DNA of 64,000 bases, from positions 62,001-126,000 of the forward strand of contig CAJUSF010000031.1 of the NCBI GenBank assembly GCA_910588945.1. The letters are read 5' to 3'. Both the position numbers and the translations under genes were made by a program. This document shows positions 9,881-18,944 of the stretch, one piece after another. Numbering within the stretch: position 1 is the stretch's first letter; the number at the start of each line of letters is the position of its first letter. The DNA comes from an uncultured Eggerthellaceae bacterium (GTDB lineage Bacteria > Actinomycetota > Coriobacteriia > Coriobacteriales > Eggerthellaceae). The notes under the pieces are model-generated. The model was not told where the DNA came from and did no database searches. It saw nothing but the letters and a program-made list of their open reading frames with translations.

Positions 9881-11361
9881 TGTACGGTATGCATGGTTTG
9901 GGATTTGATCCTGCTACGTTCATGATGATGATCGGCATAGAGCGTTTCCAGTCGCTGGCATATATACTGGCGGCACTGCTGTTCATACTGGCACTCGCCG
10001 GCTTGTCGAAGCAAAAAACAGCACGCCGCGGCAACTTCATGGGTGTTGCGGGAATGACCCTCGCTGTGGTGGCGACCATCACGTTCGCCATCGGCTTTAC
10101 CGCTCCTATAGCGCCTAAGCTTGCTCTTACCGGCTTGGGACTCATTATTCTAGCTATGGCTATAGGTGCCGCGATCGGTACGTGGCGTGCCATGAAGGTG
10201 CAGATGACGGGCATGCCTGAGCTTGTGGCGATGCTCCATTCGTTCGTGGGTGCTGCCGCGGTGCTCGTCGGGTTCAACTCATTTTTGGCCGACCCGGGCG
10301 AGCCTAGTGTGGATAACGTATGGCATATGGGAGAGGTGGGCCTTGCCGTTTTCATCGGCGCTGTTACGCTTACTGGCTCTATCGTGGCCTATCTGAAGCT
10401 TTCGGCCAGGATCTCAGGTAAACCTCGCACGCTTCCAGCTCACAACGGCATCATCGTCGGCGCAATCATCATAACCCTCGTGCTTATCGGGCTCTTCACC
10501 ACGACGATCGGCGTACAAGGAGGATTGCCGCTGCTTGTCGCTATCACGATGATATCGCTTGTGCTTGGTGCCTATCTTGTGCTGGCCATCGGCGGGGGAG
10601 ACATGCCCGTTGTTGTTTCCATGCTCAACTCGTATTCGGGATGGGCGGCGGCTATGGCTGGATTTACGCTTGGCAACGACCTTCTCATCATTACAGGCGC
10701 GCTTGTGGGATCTTCTGGCGCTTATCTTTCCTACATCATGTGCCAAGGCATGAACCGCTCGTTCATCTCGGTCATCTTGGGCGGTTTCGGCGGAGACAGC
10801 GCTCCTGCATCGTCGGGCGAGGCCAAGGACTACGGCGACTACACTGAGGCCACCCCGGAAGAGGTGGCGCAGATGCTCAAAGATTCCAAGCGCGTGGTCA
10901 TCACGCCTGGATACGGCATGGCGGTGGCTCAAGCGCAGTTTCCTGTTGCGGATCTTACGCGACGACTTCTCGATCAAGGCGTGGATGTGGTGTTTGCGGT
11001 ACATCCTGTGGCCGGTCGTATGCCCGGACACATGAATGTGCTTCTTGCCGAGGCGAAGGTTCCATACGATAACGTGCTCGAGATGGATGAGATCAACGAT
11101 GATTTCGGTGATGTAGATACCGTGCTTGTTATAGGTGCAAATGATACGGTCAATCCTGCAGCTGAGACCGAGCCTGATTCGCCTATCGCGGGCATGCCTG
11201 TTATGCGCGTTTGGGATGCAGGAAAGGTTATCGTGTTTAAGCGTTCAATGGGAAATGCTGGTTATGCGGGAGTGCAAAATCCGCTGTTTTTCAACGATAA
11301 CACCGATATGCTACTAGGCGATGCGAAAGAATCGGTGGATAAGATCTTGAGCTCTCTGTAG
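9877..11361 (+). CDS. pntB: NAD(P) transhydrogenase subunit beta
   Basis: A 494-residue beta subunit. The N-terminal ~300 residues are membrane helices forming the proton channel, and the C-terminal ~190 residues form the NADP(H)-binding domain with [15 protein letters not shown] and [19 protein letters not shown], both hallmarks of PntB. It overlaps pntA by 4 nt, so the two are co-translated. In an anaerobe the complex probably balances NADPH supply with the proton gradient. A hairpin overlaps the end of the gene. Confidence 0.96.
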   Translation: MMYGMHGLGFDPATFMMMIGIERFQSLAYILAALLFILALAGLSKQKTARRGNFMGVAGMTLAVVATITFAIGFTAPIAPKLALTGLGLIILAMAIGAAIGTWRAMKVQMTGMPELVAMLHSFVGAAAVLVGFNSFLADPGEPSVDNVWHMGEVGLAVFIGAVTLTGSIVAYLKLSARISGKPRTLPAHNGIIVGAIIITLVLIGLFTTTIGVQGGLPLLVAITMISLVLGAYLVLAIGGGDMPVVVSMLNSYSGWAAAMAGFTLGNDLLIITGALVGSSGAYLSYIMCQGMNRSFISVILGGFGGDSAPASSGEAKDYGDYTEATPEEVAQMLKDSKRVVITPGYGMAVAQAQFPVADLTRRLLDQGVDVVFAVHPVAGRMPGHMNVLLAEAKVPYDNVLEMDEINDDFGDVDTVLVIGANDTVNPAAETEPDSPIAGMPVMRVWDAGKVIVFKRSMGNAGYAGVQNPLFFNDNTDMLLGDAKESVDKILSSL

Positions 11362-11377
11362 AAGAGCTCAAGATCTT
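11341..11377. terminator. Bidirectional hairpin between pntB and the convergent DUF362 gene
   Basis: A 14-bp perfect stem (AAGATCTTGAGCTC / GAGCTCAAGATCTT) with a 9-nt loop spans the pntB stop codon and ends a few bases before the convergent gene's stop. It probably serves both transcripts, although the T-run is short. Confidence 0.75.
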
Positions 11378-11382
11378 TCGTG

Positions 11383-12267
11383 CTAATCTAAAACAATAAG
11401 TTCGTAGTTTTTGGTTCCATATCCTTGGCGTACGGCATCATCGATGATCTTCATGCCGTTTTTTGAGTTAATGCGCTCAAGCAGGCGATTGCGACCGGGA
11501 TCGTCAGAGTTAATGACGGCATCGAGACACGCTTGATCTATGGCGATCGGGTCTATGGACGCGAAGATTCCGATATCACCCATGCATGGATCTTCCGCAA
11601 CCGCGCAGCAGTCGCAATCGACAGACAGGTTGCAAGCGATGTTCACGAACGCCAAGTTGCTTTTGAAATGATCTACGATCGTTCCTGCTGTCTCGGCCAT
11701 CGCTTCGATGAAGTCGTCCTGTGATCCGTGCTTGTTCCAAAAATCATCCTGATCAAGAGATGCGCCGCAGGTATGGATATTCACCTTGCCCTTATTGGAA
11801 GCGCAGCCGATCGAAAGCTGTTTGAGCGCGCCGCCAAAACCGCCCATGGGGTGACCCTTGAAATGCGAGAGCACGAGCATAGACGCGTAATTGGCAATAT
11901 GCGATCCGACGAGGTTTTCCTTTATGACGCGTCCGTTTTCGATGGGAAAGACGATATCATCGTCATCGGCATCCATGATGTCCACATCGAAGTACTTAGA
12001 CCAACCATGATCAGCCATGAGCTTCACATGCTTGTCGGTGGTATCGCGCGCGCCGGCATATGCGGTATTGCACTCCACGATAGTGCCATCGACCTTCTCG
12101 ACCATAGGCCTCATGAACTCCGGATGGAGATAGTTCTGGTTTCCCTCTTCGCCGGAATGCACTTTGACGGCTACTTTGCCGGGAAGCTCCACGCTGAGCG
12201 CCTCAAAGACTTTGATCACGCTCTCAGGGCTTATGTCTTTTGTGAAGAATACTTTCGCTTTTTCCAT
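11383..12267 (-). CDS. DUF362 family iron-sulfur protein
   Basis: A 294-residue DUF362 protein. The family has redox Fe-S centres and no settled function. The Cys-rich signature is present in the C-terminal half (CNLSVDCDCCAVAEDPCMGD), along with the usual GHPMGGFGGALKQLSIGCAS stretch. There is no signal peptide or ferredoxin extension; some relatives carry an added 2[4Fe-4S] domain. It is monocistronic by layout and convergent with pntB. A role in low-potential electron transfer is inferred from the family only. Confidence 0.88.
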   Translation of the reverse strand: MEKAKVFFTKDISPESVIKVFEALSVELPGKVAVKVHSGEEGNQNYLHPEFMRPMVEKVDGTIVECNTAYAGARDTTDKHVKLMADHGWSKYFDVDIMDADDDDIVFPIENGRVIKENLVGSHIANYASMLVLSHFKGHPMGGFGGALKQLSIGCASNKGKVNIHTCGASLDQDDFWNKHGSQDDFIEAMAETAGTIVDHFKSNLAFVNIACNLSVDCDCCAVAEDPCMGDIGIFASIDPIAIDQACLDAVINSDDPGRNRLLERINSKNGMKIIDDAVRQGYGTKNYELIVLD

Positions 12268-12430
12268 TTCGACCTCTTTCTTTGTTTGATCTTTGTGAAC
12301 ATGTCGGCTTTTATAGTTCGGGGGTATAGCTTTTGTTTTTCTTGTCGCTCGAGTGCGGCTTTCAAGATGTAGCTTTCAAGATGCGGTTCGAGACATTAGG
12401 ATCCATCGCTTCGATAAGGCTTAGAGCGAA

Positions 12431-14584
12431 CTAGAAGGCGCTGCGTCGGATGCCCACACCGAGGAAGAACACGGAGGCGAACGCGCTTATCAGGGAAAAC
12501 GACAGGAGAAGAATGTGCGTCGTGTCGCCTGTGCGCGCAAGCGTCGCATTTGGATCGGAGCTGAGCGATGTTGTGTTTGGTTGAAGGTTTTCGACTATGT
12601 ACCCGCCGCTGTCTGCATCCGATAGCGGGTGGTCTCCTTTCGAGATTTTGCCGACATTCGCATCGCTGGGCGCAGTGGAGGTCTCGACATTCTTGCTGTC
12701 ATTCAGCGGATGATCCGATAGATCGCCTGTGTCTGGATCCGATGAAGAACCTGAAGCGGAGTCTTTTTCGTCAGTGCTGTCATCGTGCTTCGCCTCCTCA
12801 GGGTTGGGATCGCTGGAGTCATCAGGGCCTTGGCTGCTCAAAACATCCTCGGCGGGTGCTTTGCTTTCATCCGTGAGATCGGCAGGCTCTCCAAAAGCTT
12901 TTATCATCACGTTGCCAGCTGTGAGGTTGATGTTTGCAAGAGGTTGCACGATCTGAGATGCAGACACCTCACTCCAAGTGCTGCCCTGCATGATGAAGCT
13001 CTCGCCGGGATTTGATATGGCTTTTGAGCGTATCCCGCTGAAGCTATAGGAGTTGTTTGACGTTCCGCACTCCACGCTCGTGAACCATTTGTTGCCCGAT
13101 GCGATCTCTTGCACGACGGAAAACCTCTGTCCGGCGCGTAGCGCAACAGGTTCGCTTAGATCGATCTGGGAGTAGAGCTGCCCGTTGAGCGTCGTCTTAT
13201 TGCTTGTAGCAAGCATCCCCGAATCAGGGATGGTCGACTTCTCGTCAAGCAGGTAGATGCTCGTGGTCACGCTCGCATTGTTTTTTGGAGAGGTGACCGA
13301 TATAGCGTTTAGCATCATGTCTTGAGGTGCGGTGAAGATGTTGGCTTGAAGCACGCGCGATGAATTGCCAAGCTCTACAACCGATCCGTTCGAGAAACCG
13401 AGAAGGTCATATTGAAGCGTTAGGTCGTTTTCTTCGTTATCGGTCGACGGGGTGAACCAGCTGTAGTCATCGATGGTGGCATCGTAGTAGGAGACATAGA
13501 TGTATCCGGTATTGTCGATGCCCCAAGGGTATACGTTGCCGGCGGGGCTCTCTAGACTGCCGTAGCTGTTTTTCACGATCCATGCGCCATCACCTGATGG
13601 GGTGTTCGTGAAATTGCTTGCACTGAACGTGTCGTCCCATCCGACAACGGTGGCCATATGGTTGGACGTGAAATGCCTGTTCACAAATCTGCCGCCAGTA
13701 TCCACGTTCGTGAATTCATCGACAGCGCCGATCTTCTTGCCCGTGTCGAGACAAAAGCTCATGGCTAGCGCGCCATGCTCCATCAAATCGTTTTTCATCA
13801 CATTGATATAGGCGGGGTTTGCCTCAAAGCTGCCATCGGGCATGCTTGTGTATCCCACATTGCGAAAGCCCATTTCGTGGAGTTGGAATCCGCTTTTAGT
13901 CGCTAGGCTGCGATCGAGCGACCAAGTGGCGCTCGGGTCCCACTCGGAGCTGATCTGAGGATATCCGTACCAATCGCTCTCGACAGAGCTCACAAGGCTT
14001 TTCGATCTGTTGGCGTATGGAGCCTCGGCCTCTGTGATGACGCCTGTGCCTCTGGCTATGGTGTATGCGGCCGTAAGAGCGTTGCCGCCAGTGTTTAGAG
14101 CTCCGTTGCGAAGCTCAGTGCCTTCTCCGGCCTGATCGGGGGCACCAAGAGCATCGGCTTCGCCTGCATTTGCAAGCCAATCGGTGAAGTATGCGAGCTG
14201 CATCTCAGAAAGATCGAGATTTGCTGCACTTGCGCGACCTTGCTCAAGAAGCGCGCTCTCAAATGATGCGATCGCTGCGAATGCCCAGCATGTCCCGAAG
14301 AGATTCTGGTCTTTTATGGATGTGACGTTGCCGCGATCGCGAAGATCGTATCTGAGCGGAAGGGAGGATCTGGCCAAGCTGTATGTCGATGAGCCCTGCC
14401 CTGATCCTTCAATTGCGTTCATTTTTGGGAGAGAATAGGGCGAATCCGCTTCGACAAGACAGACTTCGAAAGGGGACACGCTGTTGGATGAAGCCTGTGA
14501 TGTCATGGCAGCGATCGGTGATATGGCGAGCACGATCGCCAATAAGAACGTGCTGATCGATGCTATGAGATAACGTTTGCTCAT
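12431..14584 (-). CDS. Secreted papain-like (C1) cysteine protease with C-terminal LARTG sorting signal
   Basis: A 717-residue exported protease. Residues 1-31 are a signal peptide. The catalytic domain begins near LPLRYDLRD (75-82). Cys99 lies in FGTCWAFA, His309 in NHMATVVGWDD and Asn339 in WIVKNSYGS, giving a complete C1A triad. About 200 residues of beta-rich sequence follow, resembling the lectin-like domain often attached to bacterial C1 proteases. Next comes a disordered Asp/Ser/Pro-rich spacer (about 560-675), then LARTG at 682-686, a hydrophobic helix and a basic tail, a class of sortase signal. It should sit on the cell wall and degrade host or environmental peptides. A second, differently built relative is at 33489-35603. 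Confidence 0.92.
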   Translation of the reverse strand: MSKRYLIASISTFLLAIVLAISPIAAMTSQASSNSVSPFEVCLVEADSPYSLPKMNAIEGSGQGSSTYSLARSSLPLRYDLRDRGNVTSIKDQNLFGTCWAFAAIASFESALLEQGRASAANLDLSEMQLAYFTDWLANAGEADALGAPDQAGEGTELRNGALNTGGNALTAAYTIARGTGVITEAEAPYANRSKSLVSSVESDWYGYPQISSEWDPSATWSLDRSLATKSGFQLHEMGFRNVGYTSMPDGSFEANPAYINVMKNDLMEHGALAMSFCLDTGKKIGAVDEFTNVDTGGRFVNRHFTSNHMATVVGWDDTFSASNFTNTPSGDGAWIVKNSYGSLESPAGNVYPWGIDNTGYIYVSYYDATIDDYSWFTPSTDNEENDLTLQYDLLGFSNGSVVELGNSSRVLQANIFTAPQDMMLNAISVTSPKNNASVTTSIYLLDEKSTIPDSGMLATSNKTTLNGQLYSQIDLSEPVALRAGQRFSVVQEIASGNKWFTSVECGTSNNSYSFSGIRSKAISNPGESFIMQGSTWSEVSASQIVQPLANINLTAGNVMIKAFGEPADLTDESKAPAEDVLSSQGPDDSSDPNPEEAKHDDSTDEKDSASGSSSDPDTGDLSDHPLNDSKNVETSTAPSDANVGKISKGDHPLSDADSGGYIVENLQPNTTSLSSDPNATLARTGDTTHILLLSFSLISAFASVFFLGVGIRRSAF

Positions 14585-14790
14585 TCAACCTCCTGTTGGA
14601 TTGCAGACCCTTGGGTGATCGAAGGTTGGATTTAGCGTATGATTTCGTAGCAAGGGTGTAGTTGATAATGATACCAGATTGTTACAAAAATTAACGACAA
14701 AGTGTCAGTTAACTCTCATCTCTGGTCACGCTTGGGTTACAAAACTCCTTTTTACACAGCTATTGGTGTGAGAGAGACTATCTTTGTCAC

Positions 14791-15777
14791 ATGGAATGTG
14801 TGATATCGAAATCAATGTTGCGGCAAACCATCGAGGAGGCCTATCTGGCCTATAAAGATACCGATGGCGGGCACAACGCGGACTACATCCCATTTCTCGA
14901 CAATATCGATTCAAATCTTTTCGGAATATGCATCTGTCTGGAAGATGGAGATATGATCGAGATTGGAGACACTGATTTTCTATTCGGTATTGAGTCTGTG
15001 TCAAAGGTTCACACTGCCATTCTCGTGATGCGCCAAGTAGGTGTAAAAACACTGCTCGACAAGATCGGTGCCGATGCCACAGGGCTGCCGTTCAATTCGA
15101 TCGAGGCGATCCTTCTGGAAAAGAATCACCCCTCATCGCCGCTGGTGAATGCAGGGGCCATATCGGCATGTTCGATGGTGGAGCCTATTGGGGACGGGCG
15201 CAGGAAATGGAATGCGATTGTTGATAATATCGCCGAGCTTTGCGCAAGCAAGCCCGAGATAATTCAGGAGCTATACAAGTCCGAATCGGCTACGAACTTC
15301 AACAACAAATCCATCGCTTGGCTTCTGAAGACCTATGGGCGCATCTACGATGATCCGTCGCTTGCGCTTGATCTTTACACTAAGCAGTGCTCACTTGGGG
15401 TTACGGCGCGCCAGCTTGCGATATCTGCGGCGACGATCGCCTTTGACGGGATGAATCCGGTTTCAAAAAAGCAGGTATTTGATGCAGACATCACCACAAA
15501 GATCGTCTCGCTTATCTCTACGGTGGGTTTTTATGAGACTACAGGAGATTGGCTCTACACCTCAGGCATCCCCGCAAAGACAGGTGTAGGAGGCGCGATC
15601 ATGGGTGTTGTTCCTGGGCTGTTCGGCATTTGCGCCTTTTCTCCGCCGCTTGATGAATTCGGCAACTCCGTGCGAGCCCAACAGGCTATTAAATACATTG
15701 CGAACAGTCTTGGAATCAATATCTTTTCCAGCAAGAATTTTGCCGTTGCGCTCGATGATGATCCGCAGACAAATTAA
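14791..15777 (+). CDS. glsA: Glutaminase
   Basis: A 328-residue serine-dependent beta-lactamase-fold glutaminase that hydrolyses glutamine to glutamate and ammonia. The catalytic SxxK is Ser69 to Lys72 within FGIESVSKV, and the conserved stretches PFNSIEAI, NPLVNAGAI-like (SSPLVNAGAIS), ESATNFNNKSIAWLL and GIPAKTGVGGAIMGVVPG are all seen. Length is close to the usual ~310. It is divergent from the sorted protease; the 206-bp gap holds both promoters. It may supply glutamate for fermentation or ammonia for acid resistance, which is inference. Confidence 0.95.
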   Translation: MECVISKSMLRQTIEEAYLAYKDTDGGHNADYIPFLDNIDSNLFGICICLEDGDMIEIGDTDFLFGIESVSKVHTAILVMRQVGVKTLLDKIGADATGLPFNSIEAILLEKNHPSSPLVNAGAISACSMVEPIGDGRRKWNAIVDNIAELCASKPEIIQELYKSESATNFNNKSIAWLLKTYGRIYDDPSLALDLYTKQCSLGVTARQLAISAATIAFDGMNPVSKKQVFDADITTKIVSLISTVGFYETTGDWLYTSGIPAKTGVGGAIMGVVPGLFGICAFSPPLDEFGNSVRAQQAIKYIANSLGINIFSSKNFAVALDDDPQTN

Positions 15778-15807
15778 TAGTTGAGCAACGTTTGATATAG
15801 GTTGTAG

Positions 15808-15837
15808 ACTATCATTGGTGACAGACTATGTGATAGT
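15808..15837. promoter_or_regulatory. Inverted repeat in the glsA to PAS/GGDEF gap
   Basis: ACTATCA at 15808-15814 is inverted as TGATAGT at 15831-15837, and the motif AGACTAT also occurs twice in direct orientation between them. It could be an operator or weak hairpin; nothing else supports a function. Confidence 0.3.
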
Positions 15838-15869
15838 TGACGCTGTGTTTTGGCTTTTTGTCTCTCTTT

Positions 15870-15887
15870 CAATAAATTTCTTTATTG
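15870..15887. promoter_or_regulatory. AT-rich inverted repeat before the PAS/GGDEF gene
   Basis: A perfect 7-bp inverted repeat (CAATAAA TTTC TTTATTG) lies about 40 bp before the start of the PAS/GGDEF gene, preceded by T-rich sequence. It may be an operator or a weak terminator of glsA. Confidence 0.35.
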
Positions 15888-15926
15888 GATCATGAAAGCT
15901 GATTCGTCTCAGAGAGGAAAACAATA

Positions 15927-17285
15927 ATGGTGTTCCATCATTTCGACTCGGCGAACACCGACGGGTCGATATCTTCGGACGATGTATTCGCATTTCTTGA
16001 TCGTTTTCCGGGTGGTCTTTTCAGATACAAGAACGATTCGGAGCATAAACTCGATTTCATAAGCGGCGGCCTTATCGAACTTTTCGGATGCAGCAGCGCC
16101 GAGCAGTTCAGAGAGCTTACTGGCTTGACATTTGAAGGTCTCGTTCATCCTGATGATGTCGAACGGGTCTCTGCAAGCATTGCCGAGCAGATAGGGAAGG
16201 GCGACTCGGATCGCGTTCAGTACAGGATAGTCCGCGCGGATGGAAGCATAAGATGGGTCGATGATCGTGGGCGCTTGGTGGTCGATGCGGATGGCGTCGA
16301 GTGGTTCTATGTGATTCTTTTGGATATCACTGATCGCGTGGAAGAGCATATCCAGCTTGAGCACGCTAATCAACGTTTGGAGATACTGACTGCGCTTAGC
16401 AATGACGTTCTTTTCGATATCGAATGTGGATCTGGAAAAACCAATGTGTATGGAGACTTCAGAGGCCGATTCGGACGTGCGCCGAGGCAGTCGGATTTCG
16501 TTGTGCACAGGAGATGTCAGCAGCAGTGTAGCCTTGAAATAACCGAGCACGACCTTTCGCATTTTCTGGAGCAGATCAATGAGAAATCGCTCGTGGATTT
16601 CGAGACCTCGTCGGGCGAAGAAGATGAGGGACCTGTTTGGTATAGGTATCAATCGGTTGTTCTCTATGACGATGAGGGAGCTCCCGTTCGCCATGTTGGG
16701 CGTTTGCTAGATACTCAGGAGCAAGCGCTTCGCGAGAGTGACTTTCGCAAGAAGGCCGAGCGCGATCCGCTTACAGGAATATACAACAGGGCGGCTGCTC
16801 TCGATCGGATCGACACTATTCTTAATTCCGAGAAGCGCCCATGTATGCTCATCACGATCGATGTGGATGATTTCAAGGGCGTGAACGACACATTCGGTCA
16901 CCTTGAGGGAGATCGGGTTTTGATAGAGCTTTCGGAGTTTTTGACTAAGGTAATGCGTAAGGAAGATGTGGTCGCAAGGATTGGCGGCGATGAGTTTCTC
17001 GTGTTTGCGGCCGGACTCGAGCCCGGCCCTGCTGCTGACAGGGTTCTGGATCATCTTGCGCGTGGGCCTTTCGCCACACAGCGCGCCACCGATCTTGCGG
17101 AATGTCCTGATGAGGATGCGAAAACCGATGAAGAACATGCGACTCCGAGCCTTAGCATCGGTGCGGCATGCTGCATGAAGCCGCCTGTGGCGTTCGAGGA
17201 TCTCTATGCTGCCGCCGATGAGGCTTTGTATGAGGCCAAGGGAAAGGGCAAGGCCCGCTACCAGATGCACGTGGTAGAGTTCTAG
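15927..17285 (+). CDS. PAS-domain diguanylate cyclase (GGDEF)
   Basis: A 452-residue cytoplasmic sensor. A PAS domain occupies about 20-138 (FGCSSAEQFRELTG, QYRIVRADGSIRWVDD), and a second PAS-like region lies at about 150-265. The GGDEF domain follows at about 275-450. The catalytic GGDEF is intact at 353-357, the substrate motif FKGVNDTFGHLEGD is present, and an RxxD inhibitory site (Arg344 to Asp347) precedes it by the standard five residues, so it should make and be product-inhibited by cyclic di-GMP. No membrane helices. Its first PAS domain closely resembles that of the hybrid kinase at 46777-48438. A strong terminator follows. Confidence 0.92.
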   Translation: MVFHHFDSANTDGSISSDDVFAFLDRFPGGLFRYKNDSEHKLDFISGGLIELFGCSSAEQFRELTGLTFEGLVHPDDVERVSASIAEQIGKGDSDRVQYRIVRADGSIRWVDDRGRLVVDADGVEWFYVILLDITDRVEEHIQLEHANQRLEILTALSNDVLFDIECGSGKTNVYGDFRGRFGRAPRQSDFVVHRRCQQQCSLEITEHDLSHFLEQINEKSLVDFETSSGEEDEGPVWYRYQSVVLYDDEGAPVRHVGRLLDTQEQALRESDFRKKAERDPLTGIYNRAAALDRIDTILNSEKRPCMLITIDVDDFKGVNDTFGHLEGDRVLIELSEFLTKVMRKEDVVARIGGDEFLVFAAGLEPGPAADRVLDHLARGPFATQRATDLAECPDEDAKTDEEHATPSLSIGAACCMKPPVAFEDLYAAADEALYEAKGKGKARYQMHVVEF

Positions 17286-17339
17286 ATCGAAGCAAAATAC
17301 GAGAGTATCTGTCCGCTCCAATAATCACGTAAACGAAGT

Positions 17340-17369
17340 GCCCGATGCAAGGATCGCATCGGGCTTTTT
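17340..17369 (+). terminator. Rho-independent terminator of the PAS/GGDEF gene
   Basis: A 9-bp stem (GCCCGATGC / GCATCGGGC) with a 7-nt loop is followed immediately by TTTTT. Confidence 0.88.
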
Positions 17370-17506
17370 CGACTTCAAATGTACTTTTTGACGTCACGCT
17401 GCGCAAAGCAGGTGCGATGATCTAAGGTGATCCCAATTAAGGCGATTCACTAAACAAAATGACATTGCCGCATCTGTTGCTCGAATAAAAGTGATATGCT
17501 TTGTTG

Positions 17507-17598
17507 CGAAACGGGGAGCTGGAGTGAGTCCGGCTGAGAGGAAGACCAGTCTTCGACCCAAGAACCTGATCTGGGTAATTCCAGCGTAGGGACCATAC
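17507..17598 (+). ncRNA. TPP riboswitch (THI element)
   Basis: The conserved THI-box segments are all present in order: GGGGAGCT near 17513, GGCTGAGAGGA, then GAACCTGATCTGGGTAATTC and CCAGCGTAGGGA ending near 17592. The expected fourth-block residue is slightly varied (TAATTCCAGC rather than TAATGCCAGC). It precedes a thiamine-type transport operon and a possible attenuator hairpin, so thiamine pyrophosphate should switch the downstream genes off. Confidence 0.95.
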
Positions 17599-17609
17599 TT
17601 CTTGAATCT

Positions 17610-17642
17610 AGGTCCCGTCAGTTACAGGCGCGGACCTTTTTT
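17610..17642 (+). terminator. Riboswitch-controlled attenuator hairpin
   Basis: AGGTCC at 17610-17615 can pair with GGACCT at 17632-17637, followed by a run of T to 17641. The same GGTCCC can instead pair with GGGACC at the 3' end of the TPP aptamer (about 17589-17594), giving a plausible antiterminator. This mutually exclusive pairing suggests transcriptional attenuation. Confidence 0.65.
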
Positions 17643-17661
17643 CGTGCCGGAAAGGAAGAAG

Positions 17662-17988
17662 ATGGAATGTGCAGTTGCTATTCAGATCCTGCCGATTGAT
17701 GCGGTCGACGACGATGAGGTTTGTCGCGTGGTGGATGAGGTCATTGACTTCATCAAGACACAGAGCGTCACGCTGTTCGTCGGACCCTTTGAATCTACTT
17801 TCGAGGGCGACTATGAAACGTGCATGGATGTTTTGAGGCAATGTCAGCTAGTTGCTCATCGAGCTGGGTCGAACAAGATTATGGCTTATGCAAAGATCGA
17901 TTATCGTCCGCAAGGCGATCTTTTGAGTACCGATAAAAAAGTCGGAAAATACCAAGAGCTTAATGCCTCATCAGGCATTAAGTGCTAA
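17662..17988 (+). CDS. Thiamine-binding protein, MTH1187/YkoF family
   Basis: A 108-residue small protein beginning ECAVAIQILPI, with a ferredoxin-like fold pattern typical of the MTH1187/YkoF thiamine-binding family. Its place directly behind a TPP riboswitch and ahead of ThiXYZ-type transport genes supports a role as a thiamine or precursor-binding accessory. I chose the ATG at 17662, preceded by AAAGGAAG; an open frame extends back to 17602 but crosses the attenuator hairpin. It has a single C-terminal Cys and no export signal, so it acts in the cytoplasm. Confidence 0.85.
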   Translation: MECAVAIQILPIDAVDDDEVCRVVDEVIDFIKTQSVTLFVGPFESTFEGDYETCMDVLRQCQLVAHRAGSNKIMAYAKIDYRPQGDLLSTDKKVGKYQELNASSGIKC

Positions 17989-18019
17989 CGTGATCGCATT
18001 GATACGCCGGTAGATCCTT

Positions 18020-18796
18020 ATGGAGAAGAGAAGAGCCATCCGTGTTGTGGCGCCCATCTTGGCAGTGGCACTGTTCTTGGTGATATGGCAGGCTGCGTGT
18101 ACGTTCGAATGGGTGCCTGCATTCATGCTCCCAAGCCCGCTAGGCGTAATTTCGACACTAATTGAGGATGCCGAGCTCATATCTGCGCACGCGCTTGCGA
18201 CCATAGCCGAGGCGCTTATCGGGCTTGCGTGCGGACTTGTGCTCGGATTCATCATCGCTGTTTTGATGGAGCGCTTCTACATCGTGGATGCCGCACTTTC
18301 GCCGATCATAACGATCTCGCAGACCATTCCGATCGTTGCTATCGCGCCGTTGTTGGTGCTGTGGTTTGGCTATGACATGCTGCCAAAGGTCCTGCTTGTT
18401 ACGCTGACGACCTTCTTTCCTATAACGGTATCGCTTGCAAGCGGATTCAAGTCGGTCGATGAGGACGAGGTTGACCTTCTGCGCACGATGGGCGCGACAC
18501 GGATGCAGATCTTTCGATATGTGAAGCTGCCAGCATCAGCGGGAAGTTTCTTCTCGGGCCTGCGGATAAGTGCCACGTATGCTGTTGTGGCTGCGGTCGT
18601 GGCCGAGTGGCTCGGAGGCTTCAATGGGCTTGGCGTATTCATGACCAGAGTGCGCAAATCGTATGATTACGAGGCGATGTTCGCCGCGATCGTGGTCATT
18701 TCGCTTGTATCACTTTTGTTCATGGGAGTAACAAAGCTGCTCGAGCGAGCATGTATGCCGTGGATGAGAGGCCGAAGGTCAAAAGATGGCGACTAA
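18020..18796 (+). CDS. ABC transporter permease for thiamine precursor (ThiX-like)
   Basis: A 258-residue inner-membrane permease of the SsuC/TauC/ThiX group with six helices and the EAA-type loop that contacts the ATPase (EVDLLRTMGATRMQIFRYVKLPAS). It is downstream of the TPP riboswitch and the thiamine-binding gene, so the cargo is probably the HMP-type pyrimidine precursor or thiamine. The ribosome-binding site is weak; ATG at 18020 is the first start after an in-frame stop. Confidence 0.9.
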   Translation: MEKRRAIRVVAPILAVALFLVIWQAACTFEWVPAFMLPSPLGVISTLIEDAELISAHALATIAEALIGLACGLVLGFIIAVLMERFYIVDAALSPIITISQTIPIVAIAPLLVLWFGYDMLPKVLLVTLTTFFPITVSLASGFKSVDEDEVDLLRTMGATRMQIFRYVKLPASAGSFFSGLRISATYAVVAAVVAEWLGGFNGLGVFMTRVRKSYDYEAMFAAIVVISLVSLLFMGVTKLLERACMPWMRGRRSKDGD

Positions 18797-18944
18797 GGCG
18801 CATTAGAGCATCAGGGGCATATCGTCCAACGCGACAGCGATGTCGTTAGGCTTTGATATTTGAGAGAAAGAAGATCGAGCGCCTGTCCGATGAGATCGAG
18901 GCTCGCTCGACATAGATATATTCGACCAATAAGGAGAGATCCAT

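Noticed and set aside
12350..12400. Small duplication GCTTTCAAGATG between the DUF362 gene and the sorted protease
   Set aside because: Two short copies in a non-coding gap; too little to assign a role.
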